Assembly (NCBI RefSeq): GCF_019049255.1
Contig: NZ_JAGMUJ010000159.1
Coordinates: forward strand, 83,308-147,307
DNA: 64,000 bases
Direction of reading: 5' to 3'
From: Streptomyces sp. AC558_RSS880
Lineage (GTDB): Bacteria > Actinomycetota > Actinomycetes > Streptomycetales > Streptomycetaceae
Shown: one piece after another, positions 1 to 8,319 of the stretch
Numbering within the stretch: position 1 is the first letter of the stretch
Layout of the letters: each line of letters opens with the position of its first letter
Notes under the pieces: generated by a model
Told to the model about the DNA's origin: nothing
Databases searched by the model: none
What the model saw: only the letters and a program-made list of their open reading frames with translations
Program-made: the position numbers and the translations under genes

Positions 1-112
1 GCACCCCGCCGTCTTCATCTGCTCGTCGGCCACCCCGCCCGGCCCCGGTGTGCACGGCATGTCGGGACACAACGCGGCGAAGGCCGTCTGGAGGAGGCTG
101 CGACAGACATGA
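1..112 (+). CDS. C-terminal end of an NAD(P)/FAD-dependent oxidoreductase (phytoene-desaturase type), partial
   Basis: An open frame enters from the left edge (frame 2) and ends at a TGA at 110-112. The visible tail is about 36 residues and contains the segment [19 protein letters not shown]. That Pro-Gly-x-Gly-Val-His-Gly-Met stretch is typical of the FAD-binding C-terminus of CrtI-like / amine-oxidase-like dehydrogenases. The TGA overlaps the ATG of the next gene, so the two are probably translationally coupled. Only the tail is visible, so the substrate cannot be judged. Confidence 0.7.
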
Positions 113-621
113 CCGCCACCATCACCCTCGTCCAGGGCGACATCACCCAGCAGAGCGCCGACGCGATCGTCAACGCGGCCAACTCCTCGCTGCTCGGCGG
201 GGGAGGCGTGGACGGCGCGATCCACCGCCGGGGCGGCCCGGAGATCCTGGCCGAATGCCGCGCCCTGCGCGCTTCCCGGTACGGCAGGGGCCTGCCGACC
301 GGTCAGGCGGTCGCCACCACCGCGGGCCGCCTCGACGCCCGCTGGGTGATCCACACCGTCGGCCCGGTGCATCAGGTCTCAGGCAGCGATCCCGCGCTGC
401 TCGCCTCCTGCTACCGGGAGTCGCTTCGTGTGGCCGACGAGCTGGGTGCCCGGACGGTCGCGTTCCCGGCGATCTCCACCGGCGTGTACCGGTGGCCGAT
501 GGACGACGCGGCCCGCATCGCGGTGGAGACGGTGCGGAACACGCCGACCGCCGTCGAAGAGGTGAGGTTCGTCCTCTTCGACGACCGGGCGTACGAGGCG
601 TTCGTCCGGCAACTCGGCTGA
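109..621 (+). CDS. Macro domain protein, O-acetyl-ADP-ribose deacetylase type
   Basis: The 170-residue protein is a single macro domain. The N-terminal VQGDIT, the [18 protein letters not shown] block and the later [13 protein letters not shown] block are the ADP-ribose-binding loops of the YmdB / MacroD-like class, with the Asn and Asp used in hydrolysis of O-acetyl-ADP-ribose or ADP-ribosyl-acidic residues. The length is usual for a stand-alone bacterial macro protein, with no signal peptide or membrane segment, so it should be cytoplasmic. The start overlaps the stop of the upstream oxidoreductase. An AGGAGG-like purine run lies about 15 bases upstream inside that gene. The sirtuin 12 kb downstream makes O-acetyl-ADP-ribose, the classical substrate of this family, but the two are not in one operon. 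Confidence 0.93.
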
Positions 622-1254
622 CGGAAACCACGGCGAGCCTGCGGAGAACCACCCGCGGCGGAGCGGCCGTGCGCTGCGGGACGGAGAGAAGGTGGCCAGG
701 AGGGTACGCGCAGGCGCCGGGGGCGTGACATCTCGGACGGTCTGCCGGCCACCCGCCCTCGCTACAGTGCCGCAGTGGCCGTGAACCGATCCGATTCCGC
801 CGTCCTGGACGAGAGGGGGCGGCACTCCGTGCGTGGTGTGGTGTCCCGCGAGGACGGGGGACGGCGCGGGGCCGATCCACTCCGCTGCGCCCGGAGCCAT
901 GCCTTCCGGCCTCTCCGTCCCCCGCCCGTCCGCGTCGTGGTGCCCGGCACCCCACCGGACGACAGCTGACGCTGCCACGTCCGGGTGCGGCCGGTGCTCC
1001 CCGAGGCCGGGCACGAGCGAACGGACCGGCCCTGCCCGACCGGACGGATCGCCGATGCCCGGGAGCTGAAGGGGATCGTCCCGGACGGCGCCGTACTCAT
1101 CACCGCCCCCGGCGGAACGCTCTTCGTGCAGCAGCCGTCCACGCCCGGTGGCGGCCGGTGGTGTTCCGAACCCGGCACCGTGCCCCGGCCGCGGGACATC
1201 GCGGCGTGCGGCCGCCATGCGGCAGACAACCGTGAGACCGAAGGAGAACGAGCA
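622..1254. other. Intergenic region, no convincing gene
   Basis: This 633-base stretch lies between the macro gene and the lectin gene. Frames are open through parts of it, as expected at this GC content, and one runs in frame into the lectin gene. I see no recognisable protein, no tRNA and no strong terminator. The in-frame extension upstream of 1255 has none of the composition of the downstream protein, and a good AAGGAG ribosome site sits just before 1255. Confidence 0.5.
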
Positions 1255-2616
1255 ATGTCACGCCAGAACAGACCGGGCGGCGGCGAGCCCGCCCGCCCGG
1301 CCGGCACCGATGAAGGGCCACCGGTCCGCCGCGCGGTGGTGCTGTCCTCGATGGGCGACGACGTGGAGCAGGCCGTGCTGAGGCCCGCCCCACGCCGTGG
1401 CACGGCCACCACGAGCGACACCGCCACAGCCGCCGTCGCCGCCACCGCCGAAGGCACCGCAAGGACCGGCGAGACCGGCGAGACCGGCCGGGGTGAGACG
1501 GAAACCCTCCCCACGGCCACTGCCGAGTCCGAGTCCGGGGCGACCTCGGCCGCGAACGAGCCGGAGGCACGGGAAGAGGCCGCGGAACCGGGCACGGACC
1601 GCGGGGAACGGCCGGAGACGGTGGCGGGCGCCGCCACACCGGCCCGCACCGCGTCACCGGGCGGCACCGCAGCTCCCTTGTCCGGACTGGCTGCCGCACT
1701 CGGCGGTGCCCGCCGGTCCGGAGGGGCCGGGAAGGGAAGCGGCGACGGTGACGGCGATGGCGACGGTGCGCTGGGGCGGCCGAAGGCCCCCTTGCTGGCC
1801 GCCGCCGGGATCGCCGGGGTGATCCTGCTCGCCGTACCTCTGCTGATCATGGTCGGCGACGACCGGGATGATCGGCCCGGGGACCACGCCACCGCGGCTG
1901 CCGACTCCCGGGCGCTGCTCGACGGTCAGGAGGCACAGCAACCGCCGGGCGTCTATGCCGCGGAGCCCTCGAAGGACGACGCTCCGGCGGGCTCGTCGAA
2001 GGGCAAGGAAGGCGACGACGAGAAGGACGGCAAGAAGACGGAGGACGGGAAGAAGGAGGGGAAGGACGACGGCAAGGCGTCCCCGGACGACTCCGACTCC
2101 CGCCCCCGCTCCGACTCCGTCGCCGACGCAAGCCCGCAGGCCGCCTCGCAGAGGCAGAAGGAGGAGGACACGGCGAAGGAGTCGGCCCAGCGGACCGAGA
2201 GCAAGGCGGACGGGACGGTCACCGTCGCCTCCGCCCGGATCGTCAACGCCGACACCGGCAAGTGCCTCACCGCGAGTTCCCGGGGCGTCGGGGCGGAACT
2301 GGTCATCCAGCCTTGCGGAGCCTCGGAGGGCGCCCAGATCTGGTCCTTCCACGACGACGACCGCACCCTGCGCATCGGCGAGGACCTGTGCATGGGGCTG
2401 GACGGCGGGTCGGTGGCGAAGGGCACGGCCATCCGGCTGCAGCGGTGCGACGGGTCGAGCGGGCAGAAGTTCAAGATCAATGCCACCGAGGACCTGGTGT
2501 CGCTCAAGGCCGGCGACAAGTGCGCCGACGTGTGGTGGGGCAAGGAGGCCAACGGCACGCCGGTCAAGCTGTGGCCCTGCACCGGCACCGCCAACCAGAC
2601 CTGGCGGCGCGGCTGA
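1255..2616 (+). CDS. Membrane-anchored protein with ricin-type beta-trefoil lectin domain
   Basis: The start ATG at 1255 follows AAGGAGAACG. The frame is open further upstream, but that part lacks a ribosome site. The 453-residue product has a low-complexity Thr/Ala/Glu/Gly cytoplasmic part (about 1-175), one hydrophobic segment at about 178-200 (AAGIAGVILLAVPLLIMV), a Lys/Asp/Glu-rich linker (about 240-310) and a C-terminal ricin B-like trefoil (about 320-453). The trefoil shows repeats ending in AQIWSF, GQKFKI and NQTWRR, degenerate forms of the QxW motif, with paired Cys. Topology predicts the lectin outside the cell, so binding of cell-surface or environmental glycans is likely. The ligand is unknown. 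No enzymatic domain is seen. A strong hairpin follows the gene. Confidence 0.85.
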   Translation: MSRQNRPGGGEPARPAGTDEGPPVRRAVVLSSMGDDVEQAVLRPAPRRGTATTSDTATAAVAATAEGTARTGETGETGRGETETLPTATAESESGATSAANEPEAREEAAEPGTDRGERPETVAGAATPARTASPGGTAAPLSGLAAALGGARRSGGAGKGSGDGDGDGDGALGRPKAPLLAAAGIAGVILLAVPLLIMVGDDRDDRPGDHATAAADSRALLDGQEAQQPPGVYAAEPSKDDAPAGSSKGKEGDDEKDGKKTEDGKKEGKDDGKASPDDSDSRPRSDSVADASPQAASQRQKEEDTAKESAQRTESKADGTVTVASARIVNADTGKCLTASSRGVGAELVIQPCGASEGAQIWSFHDDDRTLRIGEDLCMGLDGGSVAKGTAIRLQRCDGSSGQKFKINATEDLVSLKAGDKCADVWWGKEANGTPVKLWPCTGTANQTWRRG

Positions 2617-2676
2617 CCCCGTCCCGCCCCCGGGACCGAAGGGCTGCCGTCAACAGCCTTCCGGACCACCGGCGTC

Positions 2677-2725
2677 GACGGGCCCCGGGCGCTCCTGCGC
2701 AGCGCGCGAGCGCCCGGGGCCCGTC
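2677..2725 (+). terminator. Strong hairpin terminator after the lectin gene
   Basis: Two 18-base arms (2677-2694, beginning GACGGGCCCC, and 2708-2725, ending GGGGCCCGTC) are exact reverse complements around a 13-base loop. There is no clear T run, as is common for Streptomyces terminators. Confidence 0.8.
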
Positions 2726-2930
2726 CTCTCCGTGTGCGACCTCCCCCGGCGGACGATCGCAGCCGGTGTGCGGCACGCGGGTGCGCGAGACGCGGCGACG
2801 GCTGCTGCGCTCGCTCGGACCGGCCCGGTGGCACGGCCTGCGGGTGCACGCGGTGGCCACGGAACGGCTGGGTAGGGGGTGTGACGCGACCCGCCGAACC
2901 ACCAGGACCGCACAAACCCCGACGGGATCA

Positions 2931-2959
2931 TTGCTTCGGTTGTGTTCGAGTTCTAGGGT
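2931..2959 (+). promoter_or_regulatory. Candidate sigma70-type promoter for the beta-galactosidase
   Basis: TTGCTT (2931-2936) and TAGGGT (2954-2959) are separated by 17 bases, close to the vegetative consensus. They lie about 145 bases upstream of the start codon at 3103. This is sequence match only. Confidence 0.5.
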
Positions 2960-3102
2960 GTGGCTGGCTCAGTAGTTGCTCCGTCACCGCTAGTTGTGAT
3001 GTCCCCCTGCCGTAACGCCCCCCGTCCGGCGGCGCGTCGAGGGGGAGTCCGACGTGCCCTCAGTCCGTGCAGTGCTCTGTCGTACCGAGGAAGGCCACGG
3101 TC

Positions 3103-6100
3103 ATGCCGCACCCGCACACGTCTCCCGCCGCCCCGTCCCCCCGCTCCGGACCGCCGGTCGTCAGCCGCCGCCGGCTCCTGGAGTCCGGCGCCGCCGTGCT
3201 CGGCGCCCTCGCCCTGTCCGCGTCGCCCGTCGCGGCGCACGCGGCCGGCCGGCGGGCGGCGGCCGACGCACCCCCGGAGTGGAACGACTTCGGCGTCTTC
3301 CGGCTCGGCACCCAGCCGCCGCACACCACGCTCATGCCGTACGCGGACGTGCGACAGGCCCTCGCCGCCGACCGCACCCGCTCGCCCTACCGGCTGAGCC
3401 TCGACGGCACCTGGAAGTTCGCCTACGCCGACCGCCCCGAGGACCGGGACCCCGACTTCCACCGCACCGACACCGACGACGGCGACTGGGACACCATCCC
3501 GGTCCCGTCCGTGTGGCAACTGCACGGCCACGACTTCCCGATCTACCTGAACATCACCTACCCGTACTGGGGCCCCAACGGCCGCGGCGAGGACCCGCAG
3601 CCGCCCTCCGCCCCGACCCGCTACCACCCGGTCGGCCAGTACCGGCGCACCTTCACCGTCCCGCGCGACTGGAGAGGCCGCCGCACCTTCCTCCACTTCG
3701 AGGGCGTCAAGTCCGCGCACTACGTGTGGATCAACGGCGAACTCGTCGGCTACGACGAGGACTCCTACACGCCCTCCGAGTACGACATCACCGACCACCT
3801 CAGGCCCGGCACCAACCAGATCGCCGTGGAGGTGTACCGCTACGCCGACGGCGACTGGCTGGAGGACCAGGACATGATCCGGCTGAGCGGCATCTTCCGC
3901 TCGGTCTACCTGTACTCCACCCCTGCCGTGCACCTGCGCGACTTCAAGCTGGACACCCCGCTGAACGACACGTACACGCACGCCGAGTTGGCGGTCACCG
4001 CGAGCGTGCGGGCGTACGGCGGCGGCGAGTCGGGCCGGTACACCGTCGAGACCCAGCTGTACGACGCCCGCGGCCACGCCGTCTGGTCCCGTCCGCTCGA
4101 GCAGACCGCCGACCTCGGCACGGCCGGCGCCGGCGAGGACGTCACCGTACGGGCCTCGAAGGCCGTACCGGAGCCCCGGCTGTGGTCCGCCGAGCACCCG
4201 GACCTCTACACGGCCGTCCTCAGGCTCCGCGACCCGGCCGGCGAGGTGGTGGAGACCCTGTCCCACCGCGTCGGCTTCCGCGAGTTCGCCCTCAGGGACG
4301 GGCTGATGCGGATCAACGGAAAGCCCGTCTCCTTCCGCGGCACCAACCGCCACGAGATGCACCCCTCCCGCGGCACCGCCCTCACCCGCGAGGACCTCGT
4401 CGAGGACATCACGCTCATCAAGCGGATGAACATCAACTCCGTCCGCACCTCGCACTACCCCAACAACCCGCTGTGGTACGAACTCGCCGACGAGTACGGC
4501 CTCTACCTCGTCGACGAGACCAACCTCGAGACCCACGGCATCCGTTCCGAGTACCCGGGCGACCACCCGGAGTGGACGGCGGCCTGCGTCGCCCGCGCGC
4601 AGAACATGGTGCACCGCGACAAGAACCACCCCTCGGTGGTCATCTGGTCGCTCGGCAACGAGGCGGGCGGCGGCACCACCTTCAACGCCATGCACGACTG
4701 GATCCGCTCCTACGACCCCACCCGCGTCATCCAGTACGAGGGCGACGACCGGCCGGGGATCAGCGACATCCGCTCGGAGATGTACGAGAGCCCGTCGCGC
4801 GTCGAGCAGCGGGCGAAGGACACCGCCGACACCCGGCCGTACGTCATGATCGAGTACTCCCACGCGATGGGGAACTCCAACGGCAACTTCAAGAAGTACT
4901 GGGACGTCGTCCGCCGCCACGACGTCCTCCAGGGCGGCTGGATCTGGGACTTCGTCGACCAGTCCCTGTACTGGCCCGTCCCGGCCCGCACCCTGCTGAC
5001 CGAGTCCGGGCCGGCCGGACTGCGCGGCGAGATCCTCGCCCCCGGCGGCGGATTCGACCCGGGCAGGGGCATCACCGGAGGCACGGTCTTCGCCCGCCAC
5101 GACAGCCTCGACCTCACGGGTTCCCTCACCCTGGAGGCATGGGTCACCCCGGACGTGACGGGCTACCACCAGCCCATCCTCACCAAGGGCGACACCCAGT
5201 ACGCGCTCAAGCAGACCAACGGGAACCTGGAGTTCTTCATCCACTCCGACGGTCAGTGGATCACCGCGAGCTGGACACTGCCGGACGACTGGACCGGGCG
5301 CGAACACCACATCGCGGGTGTCTTCGACGCGGACGCCGGCACCCTGACCCTGTACGTCGACGGTGCGGTGAGGGCCACCCGGACCACCACCCGGCGGCCG
5401 AGCGGCAACACCGCACCCCTCGCGCTCGCCACCGACGCCGACAACCAGACCCGGGAGTTCAGCGGCACCGTCCGTCGCGCCCGCGTCCACGCGCGCGCCC
5501 TCACCGCCGCCGAACTGGCCTCGGACGACAGAGGGCCCGGCGACGACGGTGTGCGGTTCTGGTTCGACGCCGCCACCGTCAGGACCGAGAGGAAGCGGCC
5601 CGAGGACAGGACGTTCCTCGCCTACGGCGGCGACTGGGGCGACAACCCCAACGACGGCGCCTTCGTCGCGGACGGCATCGTCACCGCCGACCGCGGTCAC
5701 ACCGGCAAGGCCGCCGAGATCAAACGCGTCCACCAGGCGGTCAACGCCACCCGCACCTCCGACGACGGCGACCCCGGCGCCGTCACCCTCACCAACGAGT
5801 ACCTGTTCACCGACCTCCGCGAGTTCGACGGCCGGTGGGAACTCGTCGCCGACGGCGAGGTCGTACGGCGCGGAAGGCTGACCCGGGACCAGCTGGACGT
5901 GCCGCCGCTGTCCGGCAAGGACATCACCCTGCCCGTACGCCTGCCGAAGGACCCGGCCCCGGGTACGGAGTACTTCCTCCAGCTCTCCTTCACCACCAAG
6001 GAGTCCACGAAGTGGGCCCGGGCCGGCTTCGAGGTGGCCCGGCAGCAGCTCCCGCTCGACGCGGGGAGCCCGGCCGTGGTCCCCGTACCCCTGTCGAGCG

Positions 6101-7020
6101 TCCCGGCCCTGCGCCACGAGGACCGGGAGAAGGACATCCGGATCACCGGCAGGGGCTTCTCGGTCACCGTCGACAAGAGCAGCGGCACCATCACCTCCTA
6201 CGAGGCGAGGGGCACCCGTCTGATCACCTCCGGGCCGGTGCCCAACTTCTGGCGGGCGCCCACCGACAACGACAGGGGCAACGGCCACCACACCCGCAAC
6301 CAGACCTGGCGCGACGCCGGTGCCCGGCGGAAGGTCACGGACGTCACCGTGCGGGCCCTCGGCGACCGGGCCGTCGAGATCAGGGTCGGCGGCACGCTGC
6401 CCACCACCGTGGAGTCGGCGTACACCACCACCTACACGGTGTTCGGCAACGGCGAGATCAAGGTCGACAACACCCTGCACCCGGGTGCGCCGGACCTGCC
6501 GTACATCCCGGAGGTCGGCACGCTGCTGTTCCTGCCGCGCCGCCTGGACCGCCTGCACTTCTACGGCCGCGGCCCCGAGGAGAACCACTGGGACCGCAAC
6601 ACCGGTACCGACGTGGGCCGTTACTCGTCGACCGTGGCCGGCCAGTGGACCCCCTACATCCGCCCGCAGGAGAACGGCAACAAGACGGACGTCCGCTGGG
6701 CCGCCCTGACCGACGGCGGCGGGCGCGGCCTGCTGGTGTCGGGCGAACCCCTCCTGGAGATCAACGCCTCGCACTTCACCCCCGAGGACCTGTCGGTCGG
6801 CGCCCGGCACGACTACCAGCTGACCCCGCGGGACGCGGTCGTGCTGCGGGTCAACCACCGCCAGATGGGCGTCGGCGGCGACAACAGCTGGGGCGCGCAC
6901 ACCCACGACGAGTTCAAGCTCCTCGCCGACCGGGACCACGCGTACACCTACCGTCTCCGTCCGCTCACGGACGTGGACGAGGCGACGGCGGCCTCGCGTC
7001 GGCCCACGGCGACCGAGTAG
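3103..7020 (+). CDS. Secreted GH2 beta-galactosidase with an internal LamG-like domain
   Basis: The ATG at 3103 follows GAGGAAGG. The 1305-residue protein begins with a twin-arginine signal (SRRRLLESG then a hydrophobic run ending PVAAHA, about residues 17-48). The GH2 sugar-binding, immunoglobulin-like and TIM-barrel domains follow. The acid/base Glu is about 520 in WSLGNEAGGG and the nucleophile Glu about 584 in MIEYSHAMGNS. The C-terminal beta-sandwich domain has GRGPEENHWDRN, as in LacZ. At about residues 640-825 a LamG / concanavalin-like jelly roll interrupts the barrel. It sits between GGWIWDFVDQ and YGGDWGDNPND, which are adjacent in ordinary LacZ. Extracellular hydrolysis of beta-galactosides is likely, with the extra domain perhaps holding polymeric substrate. 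It appears to be monocistronic. Confidence 0.93.
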   Translation: MPHPHTSPAAPSPRSGPPVVSRRRLLESGAAVLGALALSASPVAAHAAGRRAAADAPPEWNDFGVFRLGTQPPHTTLMPYADVRQALAADRTRSPYRLSLDGTWKFAYADRPEDRDPDFHRTDTDDGDWDTIPVPSVWQLHGHDFPIYLNITYPYWGPNGRGEDPQPPSAPTRYHPVGQYRRTFTVPRDWRGRRTFLHFEGVKSAHYVWINGELVGYDEDSYTPSEYDITDHLRPGTNQIAVEVYRYADGDWLEDQDMIRLSGIFRSVYLYSTPAVHLRDFKLDTPLNDTYTHAELAVTASVRAYGGGESGRYTVETQLYDARGHAVWSRPLEQTADLGTAGAGEDVTVRASKAVPEPRLWSAEHPDLYTAVLRLRDPAGEVVETLSHRVGFREFALRDGLMRINGKPVSFRGTNRHEMHPSRGTALTREDLVEDITLIKRMNINSVRTSHYPNNPLWYELADEYGLYLVDETNLETHGIRSEYPGDHPEWTAACVARAQNMVHRDKNHPSVVIWSLGNEAGGGTTFNAMHDWIRSYDPTRVIQYEGDDRPGISDIRSEMYESPSRVEQRAKDTADTRPYVMIEYSHAMGNSNGNFKKYWDVVRRHDVLQGGWIWDFVDQSLYWPVPARTLLTESGPAGLRGEILAPGGGFDPGRGITGGTVFARHDSLDLTGSLTLEAWVTPDVTGYHQPILTKGDTQYALKQTNGNLEFFIHSDGQWITASWTLPDDWTGREHHIAGVFDADAGTLTLYVDGAVRATRTTTRRPSGNTAPLALATDADNQTREFSGTVRRARVHARALTAAELASDDRGPGDDGVRFWFDAATVRTERKRPEDRTFLAYGGDWGDNPNDGAFVADGIVTADRGHTGKAAEIKRVHQAVNATRTSDDGDPGAVTLTNEYLFTDLREFDGRWELVADGEVVRRGRLTRDQLDVPPLSGKDITLPVRLPKDPAPGTEYFLQLSFTTKESTKWARAGFEVARQQLPLDAGSPAVVPVPLSSVPALRHEDREKDIRITGRGFSVTVDKSSGTITSYEARGTRLITSGPVPNFWRAPTDNDRGNGHHTRNQTWRDAGARRKVTDVTVRALGDRAVEIRVGGTLPTTVESAYTTTYTVFGNGEIKVDNTLHPGAPDLPYIPEVGTLLFLPRRLDRLHFYGRGPEENHWDRNTGTDVGRYSSTVAGQWTPYIRPQENGNKTDVRWAALTDGGGRGLLVSGEPLLEINASHFTPEDLSVGARHDYQLTPRDAVVLRVNHRQMGVGGDNSWGAHTHDEFKLLADRDHAYTYRLRPLTDVDEATAASRRPTATE

Positions 7021-7026
7021 GGGCAC

Positions 7027-7063
7027 ACCCATGGGAGCCCGGGGTACCCGGGCTCCCATGGGT
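7027..7063 (+). terminator. Perfect 17-base-pair hairpin overlapping the next start codon
   Basis: Arms 7027-7043 (ACCCATGGGAGCCCGGG) and 7047-7063 are exact reverse complements around GTA. The hairpin begins 7 bases after the beta-galactosidase stop, so it can act as its terminator. It contains both candidate ATG codons (7031 and 7058) of the DUF72 gene. Confidence 0.75.
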
Positions 7064-7912
7064 GACATCCTGGTGGGAGCCTGTTCGTGGACGGACCGCC
7101 AACTCGTGGCGAGCGGCTGGTATCCGCCCGGCCGGCGGGACGCCGAGGGCCGGCTGCGGCACTACGCCTCCAGACTGCCCGTCGTCGAGGTGGACTCCGG
7201 CTACTACGCGCTGCCCAGCCGCCGCAACAGCGAGCTGTGGGTGGAACGCACACCGGACGGGTTCCGCTTCGACGTCAAGGCGTTCTCGCTGCTGACCGGC
7301 CACCCCACCCGGCCGCAGGCACTCCCCGCCGACCTGCGGGACCGGCCGGTGGACGGCGCCCTGCTGGACGAGGTGTGGGGGAGGTTCGCGGAGGCGGTCG
7401 GGCCGCTGCGCGAGGCGGGGCGGCTGGGCGCCGTGCTGTTCCAGTTCCCGCCCCGGTTCGCGCCCGGAGCCCCGGCCGAGCGGACCCTGGAGGAGTGCGT
7501 GCGGCGCACGGCCGGCTGGCCGCTCGCCGTCGAGTTCCGGCACCCGGCGTGGTGGGAGGCGGGGCGGGCCGAGGACACCCTCGCGCTGCTGTCCGGGCTG
7601 GGCGCGACGGCCGTCGGCGTGGACATGGCCCAGGGGCTCACCGGCTCCCTGCCGCCCGTCGCACCCGTCAGCCGCCCCGCCCTCGCCGTCGTACGGTTCC
7701 ACGGGCGCAGCAGGGCCTGGGGGAGGGGCAGCAAGGAGGACCGCTTCCGCCACGACTACGACGTCGCCGAACTCGCCGCCTGGGTGCCCCGGTTGCGCCG
7801 CGCGGCGGAGCGGACGGACGAACTGCACGTGCTGTTCAACAACTGCTGCGCGGACGCCGCCGTACGCGCCGCCGAGACCATGCGGGAACTGCTCACCCCG
7901 CGGTGTCGCTGA
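7058..7912 (+). CDS. DUF72 family protein
   Basis: The 284-residue protein has the typical DUF72 opening GDILVGACSWTD, then YYALPSRRNSELW, VEFRHPAWW and VVRFHGRS, and ends with HVLFNNCCADAAVRAAE. It is a TIM-barrel-like family of unknown reaction. I chose 7058 because family members start at this residue. An in-frame ATG at 7031 would add nine residues copied from the palindrome. Both starts lie in the 17-base-pair hairpin, so translation is probably limited by RNA folding or depends on read-through from upstream. The 3' end overlaps the convergent regulator gene by 20 bases. Confidence 0.85.
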   Translation: MGDILVGACSWTDRQLVASGWYPPGRRDAEGRLRHYASRLPVVEVDSGYYALPSRRNSELWVERTPDGFRFDVKAFSLLTGHPTRPQALPADLRDRPVDGALLDEVWGRFAEAVGPLREAGRLGAVLFQFPPRFAPGAPAERTLEECVRRTAGWPLAVEFRHPAWWEAGRAEDTLALLSGLGATAVGVDMAQGLTGSLPPVAPVSRPALAVVRFHGRSRAWGRGSKEDRFRHDYDVAELAAWVPRLRRAAERTDELHVLFNNCCADAAVRAAETMRELLTPRCR

Positions 7913-8252
7913 TCCCCAGCCGCAGGTGCTCCACGTGGTAGACGGCCTGGTCGAGCAGTCCGGCGACATGGTCGTCGTGCAGCGCGTACACCACGGAGCG
8001 GCCCCGGCGCTCGCCGACCACCAGGCCCAGATTGCGCAGCAGCCGCAGCTGGTGCGAGCAGGCCGACTGCTCCATGCCCACCTCCGCCGCCAGCTCCGTG
8101 GCCGGGAGCGGGCCCTCGCGCAGCCGGGCGAGGATGAGCAGCCGGGAGGGCGTGGACAGGGCCTGGAGCGTGGTGGCGACCTTCGCGACGTTGTCCGCGT
8201 CCAGGCGCACCCGCTCCGCGGCGTCCTGCGGGATGACGGCTCCATGACCCAT
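7893..8252 (-). CDS. ArsR/SmtB-family metal sensor, NmtR-like
   Basis: The 119-residue winged-helix repressor has the recognition region EVGMEQSACSHQLRLLRNLG and a beta wing at ERRGRSVVYALH. Two metal features are visible. The last helix carries Asp-x-His-(x10)-His-x-x-His (from DDHVAGLL to HVEH), the alpha-5 site of CzrA/NmtR. The N-terminus reads Met-Gly-His-Gly, matching the Gly2-His3 amino-terminal ligands described for the mycobacterial nickel/cobalt sensor NmtR. The ELCVCDL-type Cys site is absent. It is divergent from a P1B-4 ATPase across a 67-base gap holding a near-perfect inverted repeat, so metal-relieved repression of the pump and itself is likely. Confidence 0.9.
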   Translation of the reverse strand: MGHGAVIPQDAAERVRLDADNVAKVATTLQALSTPSRLLILARLREGPLPATELAAEVGMEQSACSHQLRLLRNLGLVVGERRGRSVVYALHDDHVAGLLDQAVYHVEHLRLGISDTAG

Positions 8253-8276
8253 GCGGACATCCTACTCATCGCATAT

Positions 8277-8304
8277 GAACGCATGAACGAGTCTTCATGT
8301 GTTC
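8277..8304. promoter_or_regulatory. Operator-like inverted repeat for the NmtR-like repressor
   Basis: GAACGCATGAA (8277-8287) and TTCATGTGTTC (8294-8304) form 11-base arms with one mismatch around a 6-base spacer. Position between the divergent starts (8252 and 8320) and similarity to AT-rich SmtB/NmtR operators support repressor binding. Confidence 0.75.
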
Positions 8305-8319
8305 CTGTATGGTGGCCGG

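Larger units (their letters stand above)
2617..3102. other. Intergenic region with terminator and beta-galactosidase promoter
   Basis: This 486-base gap carries a large perfect hairpin at 2677-2725 after the lectin gene and a sigma70-type promoter at 2931-2959 ahead of the beta-galactosidase, leaving a leader of about 140 bases. I see no gene in it. Confidence 0.6.

Noticed and set aside
985..1254. N-terminal extension of the lectin protein
   Set aside because: No ribosome site at 985 and no protein-like pattern. AAGGAG before ATG 1255 decides the start.
2953..7068. A 1371-codon open frame on the minus strand opposite the beta-galactosidase
   Set aside because: It is an antisense shadow created by high third-position GC. 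Its product is Val/Gly/Arg-rich without any domain, whereas the plus strand encodes a clear GH2 enzyme.
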